Notes: generated by a model from the letters alone, not told the origin. 64,000 nucleotides of DNA from Paramacrobiotus metropolitanus (GCF_019649055.1 NW_026570249.1:806001-870000), one strand, 5' to 3'. Positions 48,032 to 61,375 are shown, numbered from the stretch's first letter. A program made the numbers and translations.

Positions 48032-48058
48032 ATGCGGAAGAGACAAGTTGTGCGGTTA

Positions 48059-48095
48059 GTATATAAGCACTTGCGGATCAGAAATGTAAGTACAG
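48059..48095 (+). promoter_or_regulatory. Possible TATA box for SLC6 gene
   Basis: GTATATAAGC at 48059-48068 followed about 30 bases later by an initiator-like CAGTTAG. If this is the promoter, the transcript starts near 48095 and the first coding exon must lie between there and 48543. If instead ATG 48032 is used, this sequence is inside the first exon. Confidence 0.35.
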
Positions 48096-48542
48096 AGTAC
48101 AGTTAGTTCACTTTCGTTTTCTCCCGCCCGCCGCTTCCCTTTGTTTCGGTGGAGGGGGCTCACTGTGTTGAGCTGCTTGTTTGTCCGCCTCTCCTTGAGC
48201 GGTTTGTTCGTGTTTCCTGTTGTTTGTTGTGACGACCGTATGTTTAGCCAGAATGTTGTGTCTTCGGTGTTCGCTACGCCCATAAGAAGTAAAGTTTCTG
48301 TGCCGAACAGTCGTTCCGGTTTTCTTGCTTACACATTATATATACACAAGCGGAGACGTTATTGGGACATGTTTGAAATTGTGGTTTGAATTTAACTTAG
48401 CAATATGTGGCTGCTGCGCTACAAAAGTGCTAACCAGCTATGCATTTTTTGTATCGCTGGTTGTATAACATCATCGATAAACATAAAAATTGATAGAAGT
48501 ATACGAAAGCGTTTGTGTCTAACGTTTAATCGGTTTTTTTAG

Positions 48543-51500
48543 ACAAAAGGTGGATTCGATCTCCAGCATGGCGACTGGAAAGCGACAGAAGCCGGCGTAT
48601 CCCGCCGTCCTGGCGGGTTAACGGCTGAAAACACCAGCCAGGATGGCAGTGTGCCGGATCGCACACGATGGGGCCACAAAGCGGAATTCGTGCTTGCCTG
48701 TCTCAGTCTGTCGGTTGGTCTTGGAAATGTCTGGCGCTTCCCTTACATCGGTACGGAGCTTTGCTATTGGTCCGCTCCTTTTGCCGGAGTGTCGCACACC
48801 TGCCTTAATTTCACTGTCTACGCTTGTTTCAGCGTACGCCAACGGAGGAGGAGCCTTCTTGTTGCCATATTTAATCGTCTTGCTCCTTTGCGGCAAACCG
48901 ATGTATTTCATGGAAGTGGCCTTTGGTCAGTACCATCAAGAGGGACCGGTGACAATATGGAAGCGAGTGTCACCCATCGGAAAGGGCATCGGTATTGCGC
49001 AAGTGGTCATTCAGTTTATGACGGCCATGTATTACAGTAAGCAGTCGACAAACCGTATATACACTGTTGCGGATTTGGGGCAAAATGCAGAATCTGAAGA
49101 TTGTATGGTATGATGCTTTTCAGTTGTCATCATGGCGTGGACAATGTACTACTTCTGGTAAGCATATTTAGGAGGTATTGTCAGCTCACTGACAGCTGCG
49201 TTTTCATTCCTGCAGCACTTTCTTGTTTCGTAATTACGATTTTCTTAAAATTAGGACGACATTAATCGCCGCTTGCCAAGGGCAACCAGTACCGTGGAGT
49301 GGTGATTTTTGCACCACAGACTGGGCTCATCGAGATACCTGCCTAGTTTTAAAGGAAGCGGAAAAGCTCAACGCCAGTGAAATTGAAGTTGTCACTTTTG
49401 ACACTAATGAGGCGCATGACTTCAAACGGTATTCATCGGCACAACAGTATTTCGATCGGGTTATCCTTATGCGTTATGACCAAGGAGGAGACGAAAGCAC
49501 AAAATATGGACTCAAAAGTACCATGGGTAGCGTAAACTGGATTCTAACGGCAAATCTCGCTGGTTGCTGGGTACTGGTGTTTCTGTCATTGGTGAAGGTA
49601 AGCCACAGAAATGGGAATAAAAAAACTGATGTTTTAGAAATAACGAAATAACGAAATAAATAAATTACACTGTATTGCTTTTTCAGGGCATTAAATCAGC
49701 CGGAAAGGTAATCCTTATAAAATAGTTTCTGTACGTTGCCGTTTGGGTTGCAACGTTGGTTCGTTTATCTAGGTTGTGTATGTCACCTCAACTCTGCCAT
49801 TCATCGTGCTCATCATTCTTCTCGGAATAGGTAGTTGGAAATGTATAATATTTCGATGGATTGTTCCCAATTTATAATTCGTAGCTACGTTGACTAACCA
49901 TACTTCATATTCGGCTTGCAATCCTAAAATGATTGTGGTGTACGCAACCTGTATCATTACTAATCACGCTGATTCCCGTCTGCAAGGTATGATGTATCCT
50001 TAATAAATCTAATCTCACAGGAGCTGCACAGGACAACGCTGTCGAAGGAATACTTTATTTCATCACTCCTAAGTTCAGCAAATTGTTGGAAATTAATGTA
50101 AATTTTGATTTTCATTGATTACGGTGTTTTCATACAAATATCAACCTTACTTTTCATAGACCTGGCGAAATGCTGCTGAACAAATGTTCTACTCGCTGTC
50201 CGTTGCCTTTGGATCGTTGGTAATGTTGGGTAAGAATATAAATTGCGTACTTAAAGGATACGATTAGTAAATCTACTCTGTGCGATGTTTCAGGATCGTA
50301 CAATCAGAGGAACAACAACTGCTACCAGTAAGAACTGTTTATAAAGTTCATAATGGAATATTAAATCTAATGGATGTGGTAGCGGTAACAAGTACTAACA
50401 ACTTACTCGAAATGAACAAATTAATACCGTCATTGGTTTTGGTGAACAGGGATGCTATGATCGTGTCCATTGCTGATACCTTGACCAGTGTCACAGCCGG
50501 CCTCAGCCTCTTCGCCATTTTGGGTTATCTGGCCGGAGCGACAGATTCCCCTATTGAATCTGTAGCAGTTTCCGGGCCTGGACTTGCGTTCGTGACCTTT
50601 CCCGAAGCGGCCAGTTTGATGTGGGGATCTCATTTCTGGGCAATACTCTTCTTCGTTATGTAAGTAACTGCACTTTTTTAAGTGCGAAGTCGAAGCATCT
50701 ATCCAGGATGTCGTTCTACAGTACGCTTAATGCAATTCTTAAACATCGCAAAATGCTTTATTCATCACCTGAGTATGTGTTTGCAGGTTGTTCACTCTCG
50801 GCTTAGGTATGTTTTAATGCCGTCTTAAAGCAGTTACATCCCATATTCTACTGTTTTCGAATTCTGATTACGTGTACACAACTGGACATGGAAAATTTGA
50901 AGCATTTCTCCGTGTGTTTGCTAGCGAAAACTGTTTTTATTTGGTTGCAGGTTCTCAGATTGGTACTCTGGAGACTGTGCTGACTGTACTTTACGATCGG
51001 TGGCCATCACTGCGAACAAAAAAGCCACTGATGTGCGGGATATTTTGTTTTGGATGCTTCATCTTGGGATTCCCTTTCATGTTGCAGGTCAGTAATGCGA
51101 GTACATAAGGAACGCTATCAGCCGACCACCACTACTCGGGTAGGTCCGCATGGTGGTATAACCACTATTCGACATAACCAAGAATGTCATCTATGTAACA
51201 CAGATGGATTTACGAAACTCTATGTGATTAGATACTTATTTGCATAGCGGTCTGCGCTTGCGGTTGTTAGATCCCACGGCCATGTGGCTTCGTAGATCCG
51301 ATAATGATTTATTATGTTAATCGTGCTCTAGTTGCTGGATAACGTTAAGTAACTGAGTGCTGACGTCTCTGCTGAGTGGTTAAATTAACGGTTTTTTCAA
51401 TTAACTATAGTATATTTTGTATATGATAGGGAGGTATTGACCTTTTCGACATCTTCGACTCCTATGCCGGTGGATTCAGCGTGCTGTTCCCGGCATTCTT

Positions 51501-52393
51501 CGAGATTGTAATTGTCATGTGGGTGTATGGGCTCGATCGGTTCATTGATGACCTCAAGGATATGCTTGGCAAACGAGGAGATGTTGGATACTATTGGAGG
51601 TAAAAAAGATTATACCTCGTATTATTTTACAAGTTTCTAAGGATAATAATTATATTCAAAAAAGCAAACTTAAGCCCGTTAATATTACATGTAATACTGA
51701 TGTATTTAATTGTAATATATTGAGGTATTCGTCTTCTTACACTACGAGTAGCTATATAGGTATTTCTGATTTTTTTGCATGTTCGATGTAAAATTGTAGG
51801 GTAGGTCTTCCTATTAGCAACTACAAGTACACTCCCCGTAATAACTTATGCCGCATCTGTTTGCAGAACAACTTGGGGTTTTCTGGCGCCGTTGACCCTA
51901 TTTGTAAGTTCTAATTCATTTATGTATGAAATCATTTATGTATATAGTATCTGCTACCATGGAGAGTCGGAAAGATTAGCGAAATAATTTTGATCCGGTT
52001 TACAGTTTATTTTGGTTATTTCGTTTGTCTTCTACTCGCCACTTAATCACGGTGAAACGCTGCCAGCATGGGCGGATTTAATTGGATGGGGACTCGCTCT
52101 GGCATCTATTATCCAGATTCCCGTCTTTGCAGTCATTGTAGTATGGCAAACGCCGGGTAGAACGTTCGGCGAGGTATGCAAAATACGCTATTAGTCTACA
52201 CATACATATTACTGTAACGGTTGTTTCATCATCCATAATTTACATTGTCAAATTTGCATTATTGCAGAAACTACACGAAGCCATGTGGCCGCGCGAAATT
52301 ATGCAAAGTAACCCGGTCGTTTTGCATAATGAAATACCTCTGTCGGAAAAGCAAACTCCTAAGTATTTTGATAACCAAGGCTTCGAATCATAG
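48543..52393 (+). CDS. SLC6 amino-acid transporter, 5' end unresolved
   Basis: Exons 48543-48750, 48833-49036, 49124-49157, 49255-49597, 49687-49707, 49773-49830, 50021-50097, 50160-50229, 50294-50327, 50450-50659, 50787-50806, 50951-51087, 51430-51599, 51867-51903, 52006-52173, 52268-52393; all phases agree. This is a sodium-coupled symporter with 12 helices. TM1 is [20 protein letters not shown] with Gly where monoamine carriers have Asp, then [23 protein letters not shown], a large extracellular loop with a Cys pair, [29 protein letters not shown] and [16 protein letters not shown]. This looks like the invertebrate nutrient amino-acid transporter branch. The first visible exon begins in phase 0 without an ATG; a tiny exon 48032-48085 (phase 0, GTAAGT donor) is one candidate for the start. 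Confidence 0.92.
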
Positions 52394-53527
52394 CATTATC
52401 GCGAGCGGCGATATTCCCAGTTGCTCTGTGATCTACATTCGAGTAATTTGTAGTTTTCTAAAGTGTTGTATTAATACAAATATATTCCGTCTTGGTTTTG
52501 TACAGAAAATGCACGCCTAACTGGAATTGTACAAGTACTTCAGTTACAGTACTTGAGTGAGAACCTGACCATTCACCGATTGCAACCTATTAAATTTTGA
52601 GCACGAGAGGCGTAAGCCTTAATGCACAAAGCAACCTATATAAACACCAGCAACGCTTCCTTTAATTTTTGGTCCACATTTTTATCTGCACACTGCATAA
52701 TACGATGCAAAATTTTTGAAACCCCGTTTTAACAGTAAATCTATCGAGTGTAATACGGTACGCGCGCATATTCTCCCAGTGCATTTACGTATCTGTACCA
52801 TATTTGCAATTCCGGTGTCTGATGAATAAATTTCACTCGAAATGCGATTTAACTGGCCGAAAATAGAAGCACGTTAAACATATCGTAAAACTGTTGTACG
52901 CCGGTAAAAGTATTTTATAAAGTCGCACCGATGGACTGTTTAAATATTCAAAAAAGTTAATTTTGTTATCATCATCTGACAAATAAAATTTATCGGTCAT
53001 GCCTGGTTGTATCGATATGTATCTATGCGTTCACTGCATGTGAAACCTCAAACATTCATTTTATAAAAGGCAACTTAATGCATAATTATGAGTGTTGATT
53101 GTTATAAAATGCACATTTGCCGTACAGCACGAGTACTTCAGTTTGTGGTCTGCAGTGGTCATATACAGTAAGTATGTATAACCTACAAATGATTTCGTTC
53201 CACGGGTACAGCTTAATTTCACACAGCTTTAATTTATTATCTTATCTTATTTTGACAAGAAATCGTTGGTAGTGAATTGACCTGACAATGTTAGGGAAAT
53301 ATGCTGTTTAAATTTAGTAGGCTAACGTTGCAACAAAGATCGCTCTTTGTTGTGCATGCCATTAATGCATGATCTGTTCTAAGGATATTTACTTGGTAGT
53401 TTTCATTTCCACTTGGTATTTTTTTTTCTGTGGATGCTCTGTAGATGTGCACTCTTTTACGAGATACTCGTAGCTAGCTATCCGGATTTTGGATTCTTAA
53501 GAGTTTTCTGTTTAACTCACATCCATT
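52394..53527. other. Spacer between SLC6 and NRF-6-like gene
   Basis: AT-rich, with no gene seen. The promoter of the NRF-6-like gene should be in its right part. Confidence 0.5.
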
Positions 53528-56500
53528 ATGTGGATCAAATGGGTATTGTTCCTGCGCCTGGCCATTATCAGTGGAATGGCCCGGAAGCTGGAGTTCAAGC
53601 CACAAGCAAATGCTCTAGTCTCAGTTATGGCGCAAAATAATTTTTTCAGGTCTTATTTTGTTACGGGAAACATTCCCAAATCAGTCAGTGAACCTTGCAA
53701 GTTATATCTAGTGGATTTTATGGAAGATCTGGAATCCAGGAAGATGTCAGCTATTCAAAGTAAGGACTAGGGTTCAATAACTGAAACAAGCCGTACAAAA
53801 TTTCACTTTACCTTGACACGCTTCTGTCATAAAATTTACAATGTGATGCATCTTACGGATACTGAACTTTTTCTACGTATACGTATGAGTACCTATGCCA
53901 CTATATCTATAGAAGTATAGATATGTAATATTGATATGCGCATGGCGGTACTAAAGATTTAGATCTATTTAGTAGTGCCATGATATGCGCTGTACAATAT
54001 GTACGATATTTATAAATATAGATATATTGCGGTTGGCCAAGCACATAATTATATAGTGATTATGTTAAAGAATTAACATAATTACAGTATCTAACCGCCT
54101 GCCACAAGTGTTTTTCATTTCCTTCGATGTGCACCTCTCAGATACATATTAATTTACGCTCTTAACGTGTTGATAGTGGTGGATGCATTCGGAAAAATTC
54201 CCGGAAATATTTTACGAGGACACCTGCAGTGGATTGGATCTTATGATGAATGCGCGAATATAGCTAATAACTCGGCAAATTACTGCATCACAAAGCTCAG
54301 CACTTCTGACGCTCTGGTAAGTATCGCGTGAAAAATTCGGGAGAAAATGCAGGTAGCATTTTTTCTAAACGACTTTGCCGTACTCGATTATCGCAGCTTT
54401 GTGTTGACTGTGCAACAGGTCTGTAAAGCTTAATTATTAATTAATTAATATTGCTCTTTTTATTCACTACGTATACGTGTAACCTTTCCGTGACGAGGAA
54501 TGGTAACGCATATATATACATATACAATATATCTATACATTAGTCAGATAATAAAAATTTAGAGACTTTCACGGTTGCACTTTACTCGTAATATGCCAAA
54601 AACGTCTGCAATTTATTAGGCCAGCATTCAACAAAGCCCAGCACTGGCGACCTGTTTACCTCGACAATGCGGTCCCGCTGACATCACCGCCATCGTCGAC
54701 GACCTGATCGGCTACATTAAAAAGCTCCTTCCCCAACCAGTGCCCGAACTGGATGCCCTGTCGGCGCGCGATACGACCTGCGAACCCGATTTGCCCGTCG
54801 AGTGGGGATTCTACTTATTCTTCGTGATTATCGCGGTTCTGGTTATTCTGAATATCTTCGGCACTCTGGTGGACGGCTACGTGCTACCCCGACTGCACGC
54901 GGCCGAATTAAGCCGGAAGAGTTCCTTCACCGAGAGCGGCGAAGAGGACGAACCACTGCTGCAGGATGCGACTGCGGATGGGATCGAGGTCAATCCGTTA
55001 CCGGCCAGAATCCGAGCCATCTTGTGCTTCTCCGTGGCGAGGTCATGGCGATATTTAACTGCAGATCGGGAGGATGAGTTAAGCTTCCTGAACGGTATCC
55101 GTGTGCTGTCCATTTGCTGGGTGGTGCTGGCTGAATTTGGCAATCTGGGCGAAATTGCATATGGTAAGAGGCTAAGCGCTAACTGTTAAAAGAGACGCAG
55201 GGTCTATTTATTTACTGTAGACAGTAGGTACGTATACGCGTTCACAGTGGAACACCGGAAGTAAGTATCACATAGATGCAGAACTATTTTTTATTATCTA
55301 TACATAGAATAGTTCATACAAATACAGCTAGTAGTAGTACTTACCAGACCTGTGCAGTTATTTTTAACTATTTAACTTAACGCGAGTTATTTTCGAGTTA
55401 TCGAGTTATAGCGTAACTCGGAAGCGTAACTCGCTTCCCCAAAAACTTAACTCTAACGTAACTCTCCTGAAAATTCTATGTATTGTCAATGGTAGCGTAA
55501 CTCGCGGTATAACTCAAAACTCGATTTTCTTGCAGCAGTAGCGTAACTCGTAGCGCAACTCGCACGCTCTGTGTAACTCGTAACTCTAACTCTGGGTCAA
55601 TTTTCCATAACTGCACAGGTCTGCTCCCTTACTTTATACAGTTACTACGAGTAGGTGCTGAAAATATTTCAGACGCAGAAAAACCATCGTTTGTGAGTCG
55701 TGATCCGCTAATTCAGTCAAATAACATACGGTATTCTAAACTGGATATCGCAAAAAATTTTGCATAAACAACCAGCATCACAAAAATTGTGCATGTTCGT
55801 TAGATCACTAACGTTCTAATACAGATACTTGGGACCATTAGGCATTTACAATTAAATTTATTTACTTTTGCTACGCAGTTGATACGCTTCTATTATTGTC
55901 GATTTATCAGACCGAATATTAACATCGAATTTAAGTTGTGTTGATTTCGTAGTGTTTGAAGTTTAATTGCCTAAGCACTTAAAAGTTGTTAAACATTGTA
56001 ACACTGAACAGTCAAAACTCCACTAACTCATGCACGAAGTTTCAAAAACACGTATTTAACATATTAAACCAAAATGAAAGGAATCGTTCGTGTGCTAACT
56101 GGATCGAGACCATATGCAACAATTAAAACGTGCAAGTAGGAACATGAAAATAAGCAACATAAAAAAATAAAGAGACGTCCGAACAGCGAAATGCCAGGCT
56201 AACAAGCTACCCAAATAATACCGCTCAGACTGAGGTCTCCGGGCGAGCAGCGATCCACTCCTTGATGCCCTTCAGCTCGTGAACGCGGTCGCTGTGGGCC
56301 TTCAGCAGCGGATACGCGTTCAGGAAATCGGCGTTCAAGCGCTTCAGCTCATCGAACAAGATGACGATGGCGAAGTCGCCCCAGGTGGGCTTGTCGCCGA
56401 CGAAGAAACCCTGGCCGTCCTTGTTGGCCGCCAGTTTGCGCTGGAATCCGTCCAGATACTTGGGCAGACCCTCCCCGAAGTACTTGGTTTTGATTTCATC

Positions 56501-59500
56501 GGCTTTCTTCGTGTCTTTGGCCAGGAAGGCGCTGATCCAGGTGCCATAGTCCTTGGCAGCGTCTGCAGATTCAAATCAAAATATAAAATCGAATTCCAAA
56601 AAATGAACCACCGAAAATCCTTACCAAGAACATTCATTTAATTTAAAAACTTTTAATTTTTAAAATTTAATAAAACAAATCTACAAACTGATGCATTATT
56701 TCAATAACTTTAAAACGTGTTACAAAAATCCTAAAGGCATTAGGTATTCATAATAATCGATAGTTCTTTCAGGATAAGTTTACTGTTAAAATGGTTAATA
56801 ACCAAATTTTTATAACGTGATGTGCCGTGCAGCAAACACACGAAAACAGCAACACTGCAACAGAGAAAAATTCGCTAAAATTTCAAACTGCATAGAAATA
56901 GTAGAATAAATTATAATACACTAGTAACACAGCCAAAGAGCTAGTAATTTTTGAAAGCGGAAAGCCTAAACATATTATTGTAATCTGCCCAGGGGTTGTC
57001 ATTACTAATTCATAATTGGCAGCAAATTATTATACAATTTAGTCGGTAGTACCGACTCGGTACGAACGGCAAAATATAATGCGCACTGCCCACTATCTTC
57101 ATAATTCTTACCGATTCCGAAGTCGACCAGAGCATCAACTTCGGCCTCTTCCCAGGCATTCTGGCCGGCCAACTTGAAGGTACGGGCCAGGTAGCGAGCA
57201 ATGGCCATGCTCTGCGACAGTTTCTTGCCGTCGACTTCCAGCCAGGGCAGCGTACCATCGGGCGCGTTGGGTTTCTGGGCGGGCCATTCGGAGAACTCGT
57301 AGCGTTTGTCTTCAAACTCCTGGCCCGCGTACTTGAAGATCCATCGCGAGATTTCGCCGCGGGCACGCAGGTTAAAGTAATGCAGGGTGTATTTGGGTGC
57401 CATTTTCAAGTAATTAATTTCGAATTACAGCGAAAAATCGAGCTAATCTGCAAGTGGGCGAGGAGAAATTGATCAACAGTAAAAACAGTAAAAACACTTG
57501 TGCTGCACTGCAGTCTGCGGCTGTGCTTTAAATATGTACAGAAGGTACAGTGTGCAGGTTGCTGATACGTCAGCAGACCGGGGCGGGCGATCAATGAATC
57601 CTTGGCAGATGCTTATCACGTGAGTGATAAGCTGTGCCTGTGCAAATATCGTAATATGCCAACTGACGAAGCGGAAGTGATTTCGCGAAGGTTCTACAAA
57701 TGCGTTGGGCGTTCCGGTATGAATCTACAGTTTTTATTACCAACAACCGGTTTTGAGCTTTGACTTACTTTTAAAAATATCCAGGTGAGTTCCCGCCAGC
57801 GCTTACTTATGCGCCAGGTGCCGCCTACAGACAGCCGAAAATACAAGAATTCATGGTTTAATACAGCACCTTGCATAAAAAGCAGCATATTTAAATGTTT
57901 TGTGTTGGCAGTCTCATGTAATATCTATATTAACTCTCAGAGGGTTATCACATAGGGTACGCTTGTAACAAATGCATTCCGAAGCTTAATTATTATAAAT
58001 CAGACACGTACAGTACTATACTTGGTATATGTTTAAATATACCAGGACTTCGGTACTTTTAATTTCTACGAATTTTTTTGGCTTACAGAATGTAAACCTC
58101 CTATAATCGTATTGCCCGATGTCCAACACCCTACAGAATTTCAAAATATCGTACGTTGCATGAAACTGGGATACTATTCATAATTATTTATAGAACTATT
58201 CCCCACATCAATTCACAAGTACAATACAGTGCCAATGTGCCATCCTGAGAAAAACGGTTATGTTACTTCTGCCGTTTGCTGTTATTCTATGCAGTACGCG
58301 CTGGCCAGTGCAGATTAAAAATGCGCGCTAATATCTGAAAAGAATGTTTCGGCAACATGGTTTTTAATGCTTATAACATAAAATATTGCGGTATGTAGTC
58401 ACATTATTGTAGTGTATTTAACAATTGACAGCACGATATGCAAACGTTCGTATTAATGACTGCTTTATCAGTGGACCACTTTACACATAATTTCTAATTG
58501 CTTAGTCGAGCATTCAAAGTTAAAAGAATATGGTAATTAATAGTACAAGTACATACACTGACCGGCGTACTAGTGAAAACCGGATGCGTTTTCCTAAATA
58601 TTAAAATGCAATCCGTTTGTTTACGTTCCAATATCTATATTACGTATCTGTATAATTTTATGTTCACTTTCTGCGCATGTGCAGAGAAATGCGCATATAT
58701 GCGCATACCCGGTTCTACGGCAAGCAATTTTTTGACGTGCTTTAGACATCGTCGGAGCACAACACGCCGTCTTTAGAACGGCATGTTTCAGTATACTTAT
58801 GGAGCCCCTTTTTATGTACATTTTCACGTCTAAAATACATGGTCTACGAAACTATATTATGGCTTTTTGAAACTCAAAAAACAACCATCCAAAGGACATC
58901 TTTTGGATGAAGAAGACATGGGCGCTTTTTTTTCGAATAGAACCGGGATATATAATGCAGCTTTTTTGATCTTTTTAAATGGTACAGCTTTTAATCGTAA
59001 GTATGGAGGGTATGTTAAAAAACGTTTAACTAGACTTAGTTTACTGTCTTGGTGACTGCACTTTTAACACAATAAAATCGAAGAAGAGCTTGAGTACAAA
59101 TTAAACACTGTTTCATAATGTATTACGAGTTATCCTCAATTCTCAATCCCGTTATCTTCGCAGTTATCCTCAAATCATTTTGTTGATTGCAGAAAATCCG
59201 TTAGATTATTTGGACAGCGCTGGCACAATTTTTGGTCAACTAATTACCAACTTCTCTTTCGCTGCTGACACGTTTTTCATCGTTAGCGGCACTGTTTTGA
59301 CGTATACGCTGATGACAAAGCTTAAAGTCCGCAGCGGGAAAATTAACTGGATTTGGATTTATTTGCGGCGATGGTGGAGGTCAGTCTAGCTTGGTCGTGT
59401 ACCATCGGCAACTTTTTATTAATTTACTGTTTCCAATCATTAAGTCAAAATTTGGCTTATCAACCTTAAACGGTAAAGCTTGACACATGTTTTCTACACT

Positions 59501-60962
59501 GCAGGTTGACTCCACTCTACGTGTTCCTGTTGGTTATCTGTATCTTCGTTGTGCCGCAGCTTGTATCAGGACCGTTTCCGATCATAGCGGGTCAAGATTC
59601 CGGTGGTAATCCAATTGATTTCTGCAAGCAGAACTGGTGGGCAAATGTCTTGTACGTCAACAATTTCATCCCGACCAACACCCTGTACCTCTGCATGGAC
59701 TGGACATGGTTTATCGCGGTGGACATGCAGTTGTTTCTTATCACGCCAGTTATCGTTTACGTCCTTTACCGGTACGAAAAATCTGGCTTGCGTCATTTAT
59801 GTAGTCGTAATGTATAAACTAATTTACTTATTGCATACCTGTCATTAATATCATACATATAACATTACAAGCTCTGTAAAAATACATATTATACGCTCTG
59901 CAGTACAGTATACAGCTTATCGTTATATACAGCTATACGTTTAAGTAAGTTTTGCACTGTAATAACACTGTATAAATTAGGCGTTTCGCTGTAAGAGATA
60001 GGTGATAGCCTGATAGGTAAGAGATAGGTATCCTTGCTGTAAGAGGTAGGTGATAGGTATCCTTTAAGTTTGGCTGGTGTGTGTTGAACTGTGTAAAAAT
60101 TTCAGCTTGCCCAAAATCGGTACGGCAGCCACGATGATTCTGATTGCTGGTTGCGTCGTGGCGAATGGACTGATTGCCGGACACTGGGGATTGCCGGTGA
60201 CCGTTAATGAACAGTAATCTGCACTAGCTTCCCAGTTCTCCAGATACCTACACAGGCTACATTGCAACCTGTTTCATTTAATTTAGACCTATTTACCACA
60301 ATGAAACGTACGACCCTAACCACGACTATGTCAACTCGAAACCATATACCCGTGCCACACCCTATCTCCTGGGAATTCTGATCGGATTCTTATTTGCACA
60401 GAAAGCGGAATGGCACTGTGTCCGACCAAAACTGCGTTTCGCCGGGGTTAGCTTCGTTTGGATCCTCTCGTGCTTGACGGGACTGTTTACCGTGTTCGGG
60501 CTATATCAGTCCTACAGCTGGCCAAACGGGGCAACGTACACCGAGCGAGAAACCTATCAAACACTGAGTCGACTGGGTTATTCTCTGGCGGTTGGGTGGG
60601 TGCTAGTGGCATGCCGGTACGGAAGTTCTGGACCGATCAAGTATGCAGCTTTACTATTATACAAACTGAAAAATTCACCAGAATTTATTTGTTTAACAAT
60701 TTTGTTGCGCAGGTCCATCTTGAGCTGGAATATTTTCAAGCCATTGAGTCGCTTGACATTCGCCGTGTACATGTTCCATCCCTTGGTAGTCCAATACTTT
60801 CTGATCAGCCAGCGTGATCCCTTCTACTATAACGGGATCAATTTTGCCTATTTGTACCTCTCAATGCTCTTCATATCCCATCTACTGGCGACCATTTTAG
60901 CCGTATTTGTAGAAATTCCATTGTTGCGTCTAGAAAAGGAAGTGTTCGGTTCCAAACGTTGA
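53528..60962 (+). CDS. NRF-6-like membrane acyltransferase
   Basis: Exons 53528-53759, 54177-54316, 54620-55163, 59193-59379, 59505-59771, 60106-60213, 60287-60640, 60713-60962; phases agree throughout. The protein has a signal peptide (MWIKWVLFLRLAIISGMA), an extracellular NRF domain with VSEPC, VDAFGKIPGNILRGHLQWIGSYDEC and CLPRQC, then a multi-pass acyltransferase-3 region: NFSFAADTFFIVSGTVL, LRRWWRLTPLYVF, NWWANVLYVNNF, DWTWFIAVDMQLFLITP, PLSRLTFAVYMFHPLVVQYF and EIPLL. In nematodes this family takes part in lipid transport and drug uptake (nose resistant to fluoxetine). In the first acyltransferase helix the usual H (W-V-V-L-x-H) is E here (WVVLAEFGNL). Intron 3 is 4 kb and contains a GST gene on the other strand and a MITE. 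Confidence 0.92.
55345..55623. mobile_element. 279-bp MITE with internal GTAACTC repeats
   Basis: Perfect 17-base inverted ends: CAGACCTGTGCAGTTAT at 55345-55361 and its complement at 55607-55623. The interior is filled with degenerate copies of GTAACTC and its complement GAGTTA(C), mostly about 8-20 bases apart. It has no coding capacity and lies in intron 3 of the NRF-6-like gene. The CAG...CTG ends resemble hAT-type elements, but no target-site duplication is clear. Confidence 0.75.
55380..55600. repeat. Degenerate GTAACTC array
   Basis: More than ten copies of GTAACTC or GAGTTA(C) with variable spacers, inside the inverted-repeat element at 55345-55623. Orientation switches once near 55410, so the array is itself partly inverted. 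Confidence 0.75.
56225..57403 (-). CDS. Glutathione S-transferase, sigma type
   Basis: Exons 57403-57112 and 56562-56225, phase 1 junction, 209 residues. It conjugates glutathione to electrophiles in the cytosol. The N-terminal thioredoxin-like domain begins KYTLHYFNLRARGE with the catalytic Tyr expected in sigma GSTs, GTLPWLEVDGKKLSQSMAIA (the Q-S pair holds the glutathione gamma-glutamyl group) and IARYLAR. The C-terminal helical domain has GDKPTWGDFAIV and ends WIAARPETSV. The whole gene lies inside intron 3 of the NRF-6-like gene, on the opposite strand. Exons are notably GC-rich against the surrounding intron. Start at the Met just before the beta-strand; no ATG precedes it in frame. Confidence 0.95.
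59988..60061. repeat. Imperfect GTAAGAGATAGGTGATAG minisatellite
   Basis: Three to four diverged copies of a unit like GTAAGAGATAGGTGATAG in the fifth intron of the NRF-6-like gene. Confidence 0.7.
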
Positions 60963-61375
60963 TGTCCAATCAACTTGGATTTGATTTGTTCGTGGAATCA
61001 ATACCTATTATATTTCGCCGACGTTACTTTTATACCGGAAAGGCGGAAACTGTTGTGCTAGTATTACGTGATCTGTTGAGCAGCTGTGATAAAACTAACC
61101 ATAAAATACATCGTAGACACCACATTGGTTTAAATTTCTTAAAACTTACAACCTCGGCAATTAACTTTCAGAGATTCACGACCCATGCAAGTCATGTGCT
61201 ATTCAAACGAACAACAGTACTGATTTACTATGTGAAATTGATTTTGTGATAATCAAACACTCAAACACACTGAGCGCAATTCATGAGACCGGACGGAATT
61301 AGAAGAACCGCAACAGTAAATTATTACTGTCACTCACATCCCATAAAAAAATCTTTTATTAGATGTACCTTATCG
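60963..61375. other. Convergent 3' flank
   Basis: Between the stop codons of the NRF-6-like gene (plus) and SENP8 (minus). Nothing else seen. Confidence 0.55.

Noticed and set aside
48240-48389. ATG frame MFSQNVVSSVFATPIRS considered as SLC6 first exon
   Set aside because: Its only good donor (GTAAAG) would leave phase 1, which does not join the phase 0 exon at 48543.
53413-53640. 75-codon frame overlapping the first NRF-6-like exon
   Set aside because: The alternative frame from 53528 has a signal peptide and runs in phase into the NRF domain.
56279-56641. 120-codon open frame on the plus strand opposite GST exon 2
   Set aside because: Antisense shadow of a GC-rich exon; the minus-strand GST is unambiguous.
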